Source: Paracoccus spongiarum (GTDB lineage Bacteria > Pseudomonadota > Alphaproteobacteria > Rhodobacterales > Rhodobacteraceae). Taken from it: 64,000 nt of DNA. Shown piece after piece: positions 39,833 through 48,972 of this stretch. The notes under the pieces were generated by a model. The model was given only the letters and a program-made list of their open reading frames with translations, ran no database searches and had not been told where the DNA came from. The stretch spans positions 38,772 to 102,771 of the forward strand of contig NZ_JAVAMQ010000012.1 in the NCBI RefSeq assembly GCF_030732095.1, written 5' to 3'. A program made the translations under genes and the position numbers. The stretch's first letter is position 1; each line of letters begins with the position of its first letter.

Positions 39833-39876
39833 GGTGGCCGGGGGTTCTGGCGCCCCCCGGACCCCCTGCCCCGGGG
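39833..39876. repeat. Dispersed GC-rich palindromic repeat, copy 2
   Basis: GTGGCCGGGGG followed by GCGCCCCCCGGACCCCC, after the preA stop. It shares the GTGGCCGGGGG lead and the CCCCCGGACCCCC core with copy 1 but lacks the GGGATATTT tail. Confidence 0.55.
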
Positions 39877-39937
39877 CGTGGCGCCCGACCCGCCTGCCGC
39901 CGCGACGGCTGCTGCGCCGGCGCGTGACACGGCGCGG

Positions 39938-41410
39938 TCAGAGCCGATAGATCTCGGCGAACTTCGCGTCGAGATATTCCAGCAGCGCGTCGGGCGAGAC
40001 TGGCGCCCCGGTCGCATCCGCGATCAGCCGGCCGGCAGGCTTCAGCCCGCCATGGCGCTGGACGTTCTCGCGCAGCCATTCGACGCCCGGTGTGGCATCG
40101 CCCCGGCGCAGCGCCTCGTCGAGGTCGGGCACGTCCTGCCGCATCGCCCGGTCGAGGCAACCCGCGAAGACATTGCCCAGCGCATAGGTGGGGAAATAGC
40201 CGAACATGCCGACCGGCCAGTGCACGTCCTGAAGGATGCCGTTCGCCGGCCGGTCCACCGCGACGCCGAAATCGCGCAGGAAGCGCGCATTCCACGCCTT
40301 GACCAGATCGCGGACATCCAGCCGGCCGGCGATCAGGTCGCGTTCCAGATCGAAGCGCAGCATCACATGCAGGTTGTACTGCACTTCGTCGGCCTCGGTG
40401 CGGATGAAGCCCGGCGTCACCCGGTTGACAGTCGCGTAGAAATCATCGGCGCTGCGGATGTTCAGCCCGTCGAAGGCGTCGCCCATCCGGTGGAACAGCC
40501 AGTCGGTGAAGGCCCGGCTGCGGCCCAGCTGGTTCTCGTAGATGCGGCTCTGGCTTTCATGGGCGCCCATCGACACGCCCCGGCCCAGCGGCGTGAAGGC
40601 GTAATCGGGGTCGATGCCCAGTTCGTAGCTGGAATGGCCGACCTCGTGGATGGTCGAATAGATGCAGTTGAACGGCTCGGATTCCACGACGCGGGTGGTG
40701 ATCCGGCTATCCTGCCAGCGGCCGCTGCTGAAGGGGTGCACGGCCAGGTCGATGCGGCCGCGCGACCAGTCATAGCCGAAGGCGCTGGCGCAGGCGCGCG
40801 ACAGACGCAGCTGGGTTTCCTGAGGAAAATGGCCCTGCAGCTGCGGCGGCTGGCGTTCCGCGCCCAGCACCGCCTCGCGCAGGCTGACCAGCCGCGGGCG
40901 CATCACCTCGAACAGCCGGGCGATCTCGGCGGCGGTGGTGTCGGGCTCGTAATCCTCGAGCAGCGCGTCATAGGGATCGCCGCCATCGGCCAGCGCCGCC
41001 GCCTCCTCGCGCTTGAGCATCAGCACCTGGTCCAGCGTCGGCAGGAAATCCTCGGGCGCGTCATTGGCGCGGGCCTCGGCCCAGATGCCCTGTGCCAGCG
41101 AGGTGGTCCGGGCCAGTTCCGCCGCCAGTCGCGCCGGCACCCGGCTGCTGCGGGCATGGCTGCGCGCGATCAGCGCGACCACCCGCGTCTCGGCCTCGCC
41201 CTCGGGCCGGGCCGCGGCCAGCCATTCGCCGATGCGGGGATCGGTGCGGCGCTCGTGCAGCACGGCCTCCATCGCGGCCATCTCCTCGGCGCGCTGTTCG
41301 GTGGCGCCGCGCGGCATCACGGTTTCCTGGTCCCAGCCAAGCCGTTCGGCCACCGAGGACAGCGCCTCGGTCTGCCGCTGGAAGGCGAGGAGATCGTCGA
41401 AGGCACTCAT
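39938..41410 (-). CDS. M32 family metallocarboxypeptidase
   Basis: A 490-residue zinc carboxypeptidase (thermostable carboxypeptidase 1 type) that removes C-terminal residues from peptides in the cytoplasm. The HEXXH motif is in IHEVGHSSYE, with the conserved HES-Q segment (GAHESQSRIYENQLGRS) and GIDPDY nearby. Length fits the family. The ATG overlaps the ctaA stop by ATGA. Confidence 0.93.
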   Translation of the reverse strand: MSAFDDLLAFQRQTEALSSVAERLGWDQETVMPRGATEQRAEEMAAMEAVLHERRTDPRIGEWLAAARPEGEAETRVVALIARSHARSSRVPARLAAELARTTSLAQGIWAEARANDAPEDFLPTLDQVLMLKREEAAALADGGDPYDALLEDYEPDTTAAEIARLFEVMRPRLVSLREAVLGAERQPPQLQGHFPQETQLRLSRACASAFGYDWSRGRIDLAVHPFSSGRWQDSRITTRVVESEPFNCIYSTIHEVGHSSYELGIDPDYAFTPLGRGVSMGAHESQSRIYENQLGRSRAFTDWLFHRMGDAFDGLNIRSADDFYATVNRVTPGFIRTEADEVQYNLHVMLRFDLERDLIAGRLDVRDLVKAWNARFLRDFGVAVDRPANGILQDVHWPVGMFGYFPTYALGNVFAGCLDRAMRQDVPDLDEALRRGDATPGVEWLRENVQRHGGLKPAGRLIADATGAPVSPDALLEYLDAKFAEIYRL

Positions 41411-42552
41411 CGGCTGGTCCCCCTGACCGAGGTTTCATGCGGAAAGCGGGCATGGTGCCGGGCGCGCAGGATCAGCACGAACAGCGCCACCGCGCCGATC
41501 TGGTGAGCCAGCGCAAGGGCCAGCGGCGCAGCATGGATCACGTTCAGGATGCCAAGGCCCATCTGCACCGCCACCATCACGATCATCGCCGTGAAGGCGC
41601 CGCGCGTCACCGGATGGGGCGAGCGGCGGGCGCGCAGCCAGACCACCACCGCGAAGATGCCCAGCAGATAGCCGGCCATGCGATGCACGAACTGCACCAG
41701 GGCCGGGTTCTCGAACAGGTTGCGCCAGCCCAGCTCGGCCGACCAGATCGCCGCGGGCACCCATTCGCCGCCCATGCGCGGCCAGCCGGTATATTGCCGG
41801 CCGGCGTCGATCCCCGCCACCAGCGCGCCGATGACGATCTGCAGAAAGGCCAGATGCATCAGCCCGGTGCTCATCGAGAACAGCCTGGCCTCGCCCGCGC
41901 GGCGGGCGCGCAGCAGCACCGCCTCGCTGCGGCCCAGTTGCAGCACATACCAGGCAATCAGCCCGAGGATCACGAAGGCAAGGCCCAGATGCGTCGCAAG
42001 CCGGTACGAGGCCACCCGCGTCACCCCCTCGACCAGCCCCGAGGAGACCATCCACCAGCCGATCGCGCCCTGCAGCCCGCCAAGCGCCCCCAGCGTCAGC
42101 AGCCGCGGCGTCCAGCCGGCCGGAATGCGGCGGGTGGCAAGCAAGGCCAGAAAGCCCACCGCCCAGACGAGACCGATCAGCCGGCCCAGCAGGCGATGCG
42201 ACCATTCCCACCAGTAGATCGTCTTGAAGCCCGCCAGCTGCATGTCGGGATTGACCTCGACAAATTGGGGAATCTGCTTGTAAGCCCCGAATTCGGATTG
42301 CCATTCCGCCTCGGTCATCGGCGGCAGCGTGCCCGTCACCGGGGCCCATTCGGTGATCGACAGGCCCGATCCCGTCAGCCGCGTGGCGCCGCCCAGCGCG
42401 ATCATCGCGACCAGCATCGCAAACAGCAGCATCAGCCACAGCCGGATCGCCCGCCGCGCCCCCTTCGGCGCCGCATCGATCATGCCGGTGCGGACGGGCG
42501 CGCGGCTTGCGGACGGGTCCGAGACCTCCTCGAAAACGGGACGCTTGGCCAT
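41407..42552 (-). CDS. ctaA: Heme A synthase CtaA
   Basis: Oxidises the heme O methyl to make heme A for cytochrome oxidase. 381 residues, about eight membrane helices; heme-ligand His are visible in WEWSHRLLGR, ATHLGLA, FVHRMAGY and AHQIGA. It is the type-2 CtaA of alphaproteobacteria. GGAG lies 7 bases upstream of the ATG at 42552. Its end overlaps the carboxypeptidase gene, so the two are co-translated though functionally unrelated. Confidence 0.94.
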   Translation of the reverse strand: MAKRPVFEEVSDPSASRAPVRTGMIDAAPKGARRAIRLWLMLLFAMLVAMIALGGATRLTGSGLSITEWAPVTGTLPPMTEAEWQSEFGAYKQIPQFVEVNPDMQLAGFKTIYWWEWSHRLLGRLIGLVWAVGFLALLATRRIPAGWTPRLLTLGALGGLQGAIGWWMVSSGLVEGVTRVASYRLATHLGLAFVILGLIAWYVLQLGRSEAVLLRARRAGEARLFSMSTGLMHLAFLQIVIGALVAGIDAGRQYTGWPRMGGEWVPAAIWSAELGWRNLFENPALVQFVHRMAGYLLGIFAVVVWLRARRSPHPVTRGAFTAMIVMVAVQMGLGILNVIHAAPLALALAHQIGAVALFVLILRARHHARFPHETSVRGTSR

Positions 42553-42590
42553 CAAGGGCTCCTCTGGATTGGGCGGAGGTTAGGTCGGGC

Positions 42591-43319
42591 TCAGCGGCGG
42601 GTCAATTGTCGCAATAGCCCGTGCAGGATGCGCACATCGCCGCGGGTCAGCGGCAGCCGCGCCCACATGTTGCGCAGGTTCAGCCGCATCGAGGCGGCCT
42701 TGGTCTCGGGAAAGAAGAACCCGGCCTCGGCCAGCCGGTCCTCGTAGTGGTCGCCCAGCCTCTCGATCTCGACGCGGTCGGCCGGGGTCTCGGCATCGGG
42801 GCGGCGGGGCTGCGGGGCGGGCTGCGCGGGCAGCACCTCGCGGCCCCATTCATAGCCCATCAGCAGCACCGCCTGTGCCAGGTTCAGCGAGGGGAAATCC
42901 GGGTTGACCGGCACCGTCACGATCGCGTTGGCGCGGGCCACGTCGTCGTTTTCCAGCCCGGTGCGTTCCGGCCCGAAGATGATCGCCGTGCGACCCTGAT
43001 GGGCGCGGGCGGCCTGCATCGCGGTCTCGGGGGTGTGCACGGGCTTGCTGAGTTCGCGCCCCCGCGCGGTGGTGGCGAAGGCCAGCTCGATCCCCTCCAT
43101 GGCATGGGCCAGGCCCGGATAGACCCGCGCCCGGTCCAGCACCTGCCCCGCCGCCCCCGAGGCCATCGCCACCGCCTTCGGGTTCGGCCAGCCGTCGCGC
43201 GGGCTGACCAGGCGCATCTCGGTCAGGCCGAAATTCAGCATCGCCCGGGCGGCGGCGCCGATGTTCTCGCCCATCTGCGGGCGGACAAGGATGATGACGG
43301 GTCTGGGGCTGTCCTGCAT
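42591..43319 (-). CDS. SPOUT tRNA/rRNA methyltransferase, TrmJ-like
   Basis: A 242-residue SpoU-type methyltransferase that makes 2'-O-methyl groups on RNA; TrmJ modifies position 32 of tRNA. The knotted SAM-binding motifs are visible: RPQMGENIGAAARAM, IIFGPERTGLEN and FPSLNLAQAVLLMGYE. The C-terminal extension (RLGDHYEDRLAEAGFF..., LRNMWARLPLTRGDVRILHG) is the TrmJ-type one. Start taken at 43319; ATG at 43331 is possible. Divergent from the thiE-like gene. Confidence 0.9.
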   Translation of the reverse strand: MQDSPRPVIILVRPQMGENIGAAARAMLNFGLTEMRLVSPRDGWPNPKAVAMASGAAGQVLDRARVYPGLAHAMEGIELAFATTARGRELSKPVHTPETAMQAARAHQGRTAIIFGPERTGLENDDVARANAIVTVPVNPDFPSLNLAQAVLLMGYEWGREVLPAQPAPQPRRPDAETPADRVEIERLGDHYEDRLAEAGFFFPETKAASMRLNLRNMWARLPLTRGDVRILHGLLRQLTRR

Positions 43320-43391
43320 GGCCGTCCGCATAGTCCGTCTGGCAGCGGGCGGCAAGCTGCGCTATTGCCACGGGAAACAGGGAGAGTGCCG

Positions 43392-43994
43392 ATGAGCGAC
43401 GCGCCGCAGCTGTATCTGATGACACCCGCGGGCGCGCAGGCCTCGGCGCTTGGCCCGCTGCTGGCAGAGGTGATGGACCGCCATCCCCCGGCCTGCCTGC
43501 GCATTCGCGGCGGCGCCGAGGAAGAGGAACTGGCCCGCATCGCCGACCTCGCGCGCGAGATCGCCCATGCCCGCGACGTGGCCGTGGTGATCGACGACCA
43601 TGTGAAGCTGGCGCAGCGGCACGGGCTTGACGGGGTGCATCTGACCGATGGCGCGCGCACGGTGCGCTATGCCCGCAAGGAACTGGGCGCCGATGCGATC
43701 GTGGGCGCCTTCTGCGGCGCCTCGCGACACGAGGGCATGACCGCGGGCGAGGCGGGCGCTGATTACGTCAGCTTCGGCCCGGTTGGCGACAGCGTGCTGG
43801 GCCGGGGCGCGCCGGCCCCGCTGGAGCTGTTCGAATGGTGGTCCGAGATGATCGAGGTGCCGGTGGTGGCCGAGGGCGCGATCACCCGCGACCTGATCGC
43901 CCGGCTCTCGCCCATCACCGATTTCATTGCCATCGGCCCCGAGATCTGGGGCGCCGACGATCCCGGCCTTGCCCTGGGCGCGCTGTGGGGCTGA
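43392..43994 (+). CDS. Thiamine phosphate synthase (ThiE-like)
   Basis: A 200-residue TIM-barrel protein of the ThiE/TenI group. The typical features are YVSFGPVGDSVLGRGAP, the phosphate-binding segment near the C terminus (GPEIWGADDPGLAL) and the middle VIDDHVKLAQRHGLDGVHLT. It lacks the rest of a thi operon around it, so it may be a paralogue with another substrate. GAGAG precedes the ATG. Confidence 0.82.
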   Translation: MSDAPQLYLMTPAGAQASALGPLLAEVMDRHPPACLRIRGGAEEEELARIADLAREIAHARDVAVVIDDHVKLAQRHGLDGVHLTDGARTVRYARKELGADAIVGAFCGASRHEGMTAGEAGADYVSFGPVGDSVLGRGAPAPLELFEWWSEMIEVPVVAEGAITRDLIARLSPITDFIAIGPEIWGADDPGLALGALWG

Positions 43995-44136
43995 TCCTGC
44001 GCATAAGCGCGGGCTTACGGCGCGCGCTTTAAGCGCCTGCCCAATGGCCGGCCCGTCGCCGACGGCTGTAGCTCGATCCCGGTCGGACATTCCCGACGGG
44101 CGGGGCATCGCGCCCCATCGAGCAAAGGACATCCAC

Positions 44137-44412
44137 ATGCGACTTCTGATCCTGACCGCCCTAGGCGGCACCATTCTGTCCCTCGGCGCCGCGCAGGCCG
44201 CCGGATGCGAGGGGCTGGCCACGGACACCGTGCTGGGCAAGACCCAGGCCGAGGCGACCGAAAGCCTGAAGGCGATGGGCTACGAGATCCGCAAGGCCGA
44301 GACCGAGGACGGCAAGATCGAGATCTATTTCGTCAAGGGCGCCGAGATGGGCGAGGTCTATGTCTCGCCCGAGACCGGCGCGATCACCAAGATGAGCTGC
44401 GAAGGCGCGTGA
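44137..44412 (+). CDS. Small periplasmic PepSY-domain protein
   Basis: A 91-residue exported protein with signal peptide LLILTALGGTILSLGAAQA and a compact PepSY domain (ATESLKAMGYEIRKAETEDGKIEIYFVKGAEMGEVYVSPETG) between two Cys (CEGL and MSCEGA), probably disulfide-linked. It is four bases from a cytochrome b561-like gene, a pairing known for PepSY proteins and b-type cytochromes in electron transfer. Confidence 0.88.
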   Translation: MRLLILTALGGTILSLGAAQAAGCEGLATDTVLGKTQAEATESLKAMGYEIRKAETEDGKIEIYFVKGAEMGEVYVSPETGAITKMSCEGA

Positions 44413-44416
44413 TCCG

Positions 44417-45007
44417 ATGACCCGCCACAGCGACCCCGCGTCGCCGAAGGCCGCCTGCGGACGCGACAGCGTCCGCATCGTGCCGGTCTGGGACCCCCTC
44501 GTGCGGGCGGTCCACTGGCTGCTGGCCGCGACCATCCTCGTGAACGGGCTGCTGAGCGACCCGGAATCGGACCTGCACGAGACCCTGGGCTATGTGGCGC
44601 TGGGGCTGCTGGTGCTGCGCCTCGGCTGGGGCCTGATCGGGCCGCGCCCGGCGCGGCTGGCCAGCTTTCCGCCCTATCCGCTGCGCGCGCTGCACCACCT
44701 GCGCGCGGTGCTGACGGGCGACCGGACGGTGCATCTGACGCACAACCCGCTGGGAGCGCTGATGGTCTGGAACATCTGGGGCAGCCTCGGCATCATCATC
44801 GCCACGGGAATCATGATGGGGACGCGCCGGTTCTTCGGCGTGGACTGGGTCGAAGAGGTGCATGAGGCGATGTTCGACTGGCTGCTGCTGTCGGTGGTGC
44901 TGCATGTCGGCGGCGTGATCTTCGACAGCCGCCGCTCGGGCGTGCCGCTGGTCCGCGCGATGATCGACGGGCGCAAGCGCATCCCGGCCGACGCGCCGAT
45001 CGAATGA
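44417..45007 (+). CDS. Cytochrome b561-family membrane protein
   Basis: A 196-residue inner-membrane protein with about four helices and the His residues expected for a b561/NiFe-hydrogenase cytochrome b fold: VHWLLAATI, LHETLGYVAL, EVHEAMFDWLLL and LHVGGVIFDS. It probably passes electrons across the membrane to the periplasmic PepSY partner. It overlaps the next gene by ATGA. Confidence 0.9.
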   Translation: MTRHSDPASPKAACGRDSVRIVPVWDPLVRAVHWLLAATILVNGLLSDPESDLHETLGYVALGLLVLRLGWGLIGPRPARLASFPPYPLRALHHLRAVLTGDRTVHLTHNPLGALMVWNIWGSLGIIIATGIMMGTRRFFGVDWVEEVHEAMFDWLLLSVVLHVGGVIFDSRRSGVPLVRAMIDGRKRIPADAPIE

Positions 45008-45558
45008 GGCTGACCCCGCTGATCGGTCACCTGCGCCGGCAGCGCGCCGCGATGCTCAGCGTGGTCATCGTCCTGCAGGCGATCTGCGCGACCTTCTTTT
45101 TGATCGACGTGATCGAGGATTTCCTCGAGCCCGATGACGGCCGGCTGCATGTCGAGCTTGAGGTGCTGGCCGTGCTGGGCCTGTGCGCCGGCGTGGTGAT
45201 CCTGCTTTACGAGTTGCGCGACATGCTGGCGCGCATCGACAGCATGGATCGCGGCATCCGCGCCGCCCGCGGCGACATGAGCGACCTGATCGAGGCGTTC
45301 TTCGCCGCCTGGGCGCTGACCCCGTCGGAACGCGAGGTGGCAACGCTGGTGCTGAAGGGCTTTGACAACGAGGCGATCGCGGGGCTGCGCGGCGTGGCCG
45401 TGGGCACCGTGCGCGCACAGACGGCCCGCATCTACGCCAAGGCCGGCATCGACGGGCGGGCGCAGCTGTTCAGCGTCTTCATGGAGGAATTGCTGGCCGA
45501 TCCCGCCGACCGCAGTCCGGCACCCGGCGATGACGGCAGTCGCCGGTCAGCGCCCTAG
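45004..45558 (+). CDS. Membrane-anchored LuxR-type regulator
   Basis: A 184-residue protein: two membrane helices (about 17-39 and 51-69) joined by a short acidic periplasmic loop, a coiled linker, then a LuxR/GerE HTH (about 110-165, LTPSEREVATLVLKGFDNEAIAGLRGVAVGTVRAQTARIYAK). There is no receiver domain, so the signal must come through the membrane part. Coupled by ATGA to the cytochrome b561 gene, which suggests redox sensing. No Asp pocket exists for phosphorylation. Confidence 0.85.
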   Translation: MRLTPLIGHLRRQRAAMLSVVIVLQAICATFFLIDVIEDFLEPDDGRLHVELEVLAVLGLCAGVVILLYELRDMLARIDSMDRGIRAARGDMSDLIEAFFAAWALTPSEREVATLVLKGFDNEAIAGLRGVAVGTVRAQTARIYAKAGIDGRAQLFSVFMEELLADPADRSPAPGDDGSRRSAP

Positions 45559-46145
45559 CACAGCGTCACCGGCGTCCGGTCGCCCGCCGCAAAGCGGCGC
45601 AGCACCGCCGGATACAGGCGGTGTTCCTGCACCAGCACCCGCGCCGCCAGCATGGCCGGCGTGTCGCCGGGCAGCACCGGCACCCGCGCCTGGCCAAGGA
45701 TCGGACCGGCATCCAGTTCGGGCGTGACCAGATGCACCGTCGCCCCGGCCTCGGCGTCGCCCGCCGCGAGGGCGCGGGCATGGGTGTCCAGCCCCGGATA
45801 TTTCGGCAGCAGCGAGGGGTGGATGTTCAGCATTCGCCCGGCAAACCGGGTCACGAAAGCCGGCGTCAGGATGCGCATGAAGCCGGCAAGGCAGATGATG
45901 TCTGGCTCTGCCGCCAGCAGCGGCTCGATCAGCGCGGCCTCGAAGCCTGCGCGGTCGCGGGGAAAGGCGCGATGATCGACCGCGGCGGTCGGAATGCCCA
46001 GCGCCGCGGCCCGCGCAAGCCCCGCGGCCCCGGGATCGTTCGAGGCCACCAGCACCGGTCGGGCGGGGTGATCGCCGGTCATGTCCTGAACCAGCCGCAG
46101 CATGTTCGAGCCGCCGCCGGAGATCAGCAGGGCGACGCGCTTCAC
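45555..46145 (-). CDS. purN: Phosphoribosylglycinamide formyltransferase PurN
   Basis: Formylates GAR in purine synthesis using 10-formyl-THF. 196 residues: phosphate loop ISGGGSNM, the catalytic [16 protein letters not shown], and the formyl-binding Asp in PELDAGPI. Starts with a GTG that overlaps the purM stop (GTGA). It shares a four-base end overlap with the convergent membrane regulator gene. Confidence 0.94.
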   Translation of the reverse strand: MKRVALLISGGGSNMLRLVQDMTGDHPARPVLVASNDPGAAGLARAAALGIPTAAVDHRAFPRDRAGFEAALIEPLLAAEPDIICLAGFMRILTPAFVTRFAGRMLNIHPSLLPKYPGLDTHARALAAGDAEAGATVHLVTPELDAGPILGQARVPVLPGDTPAMLAARVLVQEHRLYPAVLRRFAAGDRTPVTLC

Positions 46146-47182
46146 CCAAGGGTCCCGGAATAGCGGATGCCCGCGCCGGCGCCGACATGGCCGATGCGGT
46201 GCACCGTCTCGCCCGCCTCCGCCAGCAGCCCGGCCAACGCCTCGGCCCGGTCGGGCGCGACCACGAGGATCATGCCGAGGCCGCTGTTGAAGGTCTTCAG
46301 CATCTCGGCCGCGGCGATCCCGCCCGCCTCGGCCAGCCAGGCAAAGACCGGCGGCAGCGGCCAGGACGACAGGTCGATCTCGGCACCCAGATCGCCGGGC
46401 AGGACACGCGGCAGGTTCTCGGTCAGCCCGCCGCCGGTGATATGGGCCAGCGCATGAACGCCGCCCGCCCGGATCGCCGCCAGCGCCGGGCGCACATAAA
46501 GCCGCGTCGGCACCAGCAGCGCCTGCCCCAGCGTCGCATCGGCGAAAGGCGCGGCGTCGGCCCAGCCCAGGCCGGCACGCTCGGCGACCTTGCGCACCAG
46601 CGAATAGCCGTTGGAATGCACCCCGTCCGAGGCAAGGCCCAGCAGCACATCGCCGTTCTGCACCCCCTGCGGCAGCGCCGTGCCGCGCTGCATCGCCCCG
46701 ACTGCAAAGCCCGCCAGGTCGAAATCGCCGTCGTGATACATGCCCGGCATCTCGGCCGTCTCGCCGCCGATCAGCGCGCATCCGGCCGATTTGCAGCCCC
46801 GCGCAATGCTTTCGACAACCCGCGCGCCCTCATCGACCGACAGCTTGCCGGTGGCGAAATAATCCAGGAAGAACAGCGGCTCGGCACCCTGGCACACGAG
46901 GTCGTTGACGCACATGGCGACCAGGTCCTGGCCGATGCCGTCCAGATGGCCGGTGTCGATGGCGATGCGCAGCTTGGTGCCCACCCCGTCGGTCGCGGCG
47001 ACCAGCACCGGATCGTCATAGCCCGCCGCGCGCGGATCGAACAGGGCGCCAAAGCCGCCAAGCGCATCCATGACGCCGGGCCGCGCGGTCGCGGCGGCGG
47101 CGGGCTTGATCCGCTCGACCAGCGCATTTCCCGCGTCGATGTCGACGCCCGCATCGCGATAGCTGATCCCGTTCTTCGTCAT
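46142..47182 (-). CDS. purM: Phosphoribosylformylglycinamidine cyclo-ligase PurM
   Basis: Closes the imidazole ring to give AIR. 346 residues: N-terminal [13 protein letters not shown], the ATP-binding GVGTKLRIA and the [12 protein letters not shown] motif, with the C-terminal [14 protein letters not shown] at 47182. purM-purN is a conserved operon order. Confidence 0.95.
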   Translation of the reverse strand: MTKNGISYRDAGVDIDAGNALVERIKPAAAATARPGVMDALGGFGALFDPRAAGYDDPVLVAATDGVGTKLRIAIDTGHLDGIGQDLVAMCVNDLVCQGAEPLFFLDYFATGKLSVDEGARVVESIARGCKSAGCALIGGETAEMPGMYHDGDFDLAGFAVGAMQRGTALPQGVQNGDVLLGLASDGVHSNGYSLVRKVAERAGLGWADAAPFADATLGQALLVPTRLYVRPALAAIRAGGVHALAHITGGGLTENLPRVLPGDLGAEIDLSSWPLPPVFAWLAEAGGIAAAEMLKTFNSGLGMILVVAPDRAEALAGLLAEAGETVHRIGHVGAGAGIRYSGTLG

Positions 47183-47268
47183 GGCGGCCCCCGGCTGGAT
47201 TCGCGCCCCCGATATCGGAACCCGCCCATGGGGGCAACGGCCAAGACGGCCGCCCCGGCGGCGCGGCG

Positions 47269-47345
47269 TGGTAGGCCCGGAGGGACTTGAACCCCCAACC
47301 AAGGCGTTATGAGCGCCCTGCTCTGACCAATTGAGCTACAGGCCC
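47269..47345 (-). tRNA. tRNA with CAT anticodon, probably tRNA-Ile2
   Basis: A 77-base cloverleaf with encoded CCA. Anticodon stem-loop GGGCG-CTCATAA-CGCCT gives CAT. D arm AGCTC and T arm GGGTTCAAGTCCC are normal. The stem and the CTTGGTT variable region resemble lysidine-modified tRNA-Ile2 more than elongator tRNA-Met, so isoleucine is the better guess. The 5' G pairs with U72. Confidence 0.9.
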
Positions 47346-47358
47346 GCGCCGCGCGATC

Positions 47359-47387
47359 TGCCTAGACCTGCCGGGCGCTTCGGTCAA
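47359..47387 (-). promoter_or_regulatory. Promoter of the CAT tRNA
   Basis: On the minus strand TTGACC and TAGGCA are 17 bases apart, with the start about 7 bases before the tRNA 5' end. The remaining interval to 47676 contains an AT-rich patch (about 47420-47545) but no gene I can support. Confidence 0.45.
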
Positions 47388-47676
47388 GCGGGGCGCGGCC
47401 GCAAGGCAGCGGGTGCCTCTATCTGATATGCTAGAATTGCAAATCGCAACCACGGGTAGAATTTTGTCTGAATTGCCTCAATCATAGGCATCAAAAGACC
47501 CTATACAGACTGCCGCTTCTAGCCTAATTTGAACACATGAGTCGCGTTCAGCCCGATCACGCCATCGGCCTGCTTTGGCTGGCCGGACCTGCCGCACCGC
47601 GCGTGCGTCCGCAGGGCCTGCCTGTGCGTGACCAGAGATCGCCCTGCCGGCCGCCGGGCACAGGACCCATTCGCCC

Positions 47677-48204
47677 ATGATCGTTCCCGCGCTGATCCTG
47701 GCGATCCTGTCCGGCACCGTCGCCGCGGCGATCAGCCTGATCGCCGATTTCGGCTGGGTTCAGGCGCTGGTCGCCTATTGGGTGGCGGGCAACATCGCGC
47801 TGATGCTGTTCCTGATCCCGCGGCTGATTTCGGGCGCCCCGGCGGAGGCGCGCCCTGCCGCGCCGCACATGCTGCGCCCGGCCGGGCGGCTGGTCATCGC
47901 GACCGGATGGGTGACCCTGGGTCTTGCAATGGTGTTCTGGCAAAGTTTCCACAACCACGGCGACCTGGCGCGGGCCGGCCATCCGCACGAGATCGGCAGC
48001 CTGCTGGGGATGCAGGCTGGCCCGCCGGACGATTCGCGCTATCTGCGCGGCGGCGATGCGCCGGGTGCGGTGCGGCAGGTGCTGGACCATCTGCTGCGCC
48101 TCGACATCTGGATCGCCGGCGTGCTGCTGTATCTCTATGGCACGGCGCGGCTGCTGGGCATTGCGGCCGCGCAGGTCCTGCCCGGCGACGACAGCCGGGA
48201 CTGA
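47677..48204 (+). CDS. Hypothetical membrane protein
   Basis: A 175-residue protein with about four hydrophobic helices (IVPALILAILSGTVAAAISL, ALVAYWVAGNIALMLFLI, VIATGWVTLGLAMVFW, LDIWIAGVLLYLYG). No motif I recognise. The third-position GC pattern supports coding. It is alone on the strand behind the tRNA, then followed after 99 bases by the HAD gene. Confidence 0.6.
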   Translation: MIVPALILAILSGTVAAAISLIADFGWVQALVAYWVAGNIALMLFLIPRLISGAPAEARPAAPHMLRPAGRLVIATGWVTLGLAMVFWQSFHNHGDLARAGHPHEIGSLLGMQAGPPDDSRYLRGGDAPGAVRQVLDHLLRLDIWIAGVLLYLYGTARLLGIAAAQVLPGDDSRD

Positions 48205-48303
48205 TCCCCGGTCCCGATCCGATCCCGTTCACATGTCCTCCGGGCATTTGCGCGCGGCCCGCGCGGGCCTATGCTGCGGACGAGGCGGCGGCGGAGGGGC
48301 GCG

Positions 48304-48972
48304 GTGGGTCCGGACCTGATCATCTTCGATTGCGACGGCGTGATTGCCGACAGCGAGATCATCTCGGCCACGGTGCTGATCGCACAGTTGGCCGAACTGG
48401 GCCTGCCGGTCACGCTGGACGAGGTGCGGCGCGACTTTCTGGGCCGCAGCTTTCCGACCGTCGCCCGGCTGCTGCGCGACCGCTTCGGCCAGCCCCTGCC
48501 CGGGGATTTCGAGGCCAGCTACCGCCGCCGCCTGCTGGACCGCTTTGCCACCGAACTGCGCCCAACGCCCGGCCTCACCGAAATGCTGGCCGGTCTGACC
48601 CATCCGGCCTGCGTGGCGACCTCGTCCAGCCCGCCGCGGGTTGCGACCACGCTGGCGGTGCTGGGTCTGACGGCGCGGTTCGGCCCGCATGTCTTCACCG
48701 CAAGCGAGGTTGCCAACGGCAAACCCGCGCCGGACCTGTTCCTGCTGGCAGCCAGGCGGATGGGCATCGCCCCCGCCCGCTGCCTGGTGGTCGAGGACAG
48801 CCCGCCGGGCATCGCGGCGGGGCTGGCGGCGGGGATGCAGGTCCTGCATTATCGCGGCGGCGCGCATCTGCGCGGCCTGCCCGCCACGCCCGGCCCGGTG
48901 CGCGGCTTTGACAACTGGGCCGAATTCCCGCAATTCTTGTCCGAAACCCCGCAAGGAGCCGCCGCCCCGTGA
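48304..48972 (+). CDS. HAD-superfamily phosphatase in the polyol operon
   Basis: A 222-residue HAD hydrolase (subfamily IA, beta-phosphoglucomutase-like). Motif I is FDCDGVIADSE, motif II includes ATSSSPP, Lys in NGKPAPDLF, and motif III VVEDSPPGI. It probably dephosphorylates a sugar or polyol phosphate. The GTG start at 48304 has AGGGG 5 bases upstream. The stop overlaps the start of the SorC regulator, tying it to the polyol system. Confidence 0.9.
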   Translation: MGPDLIIFDCDGVIADSEIISATVLIAQLAELGLPVTLDEVRRDFLGRSFPTVARLLRDRFGQPLPGDFEASYRRRLLDRFATELRPTPGLTEMLAGLTHPACVATSSSPPRVATTLAVLGLTARFGPHVFTASEVANGKPAPDLFLLAARRMGIAPARCLVVEDSPPGIAAGLAAGMQVLHYRGGAHLRGLPATPGPVRGFDNWAEFPQFLSETPQGAAAP

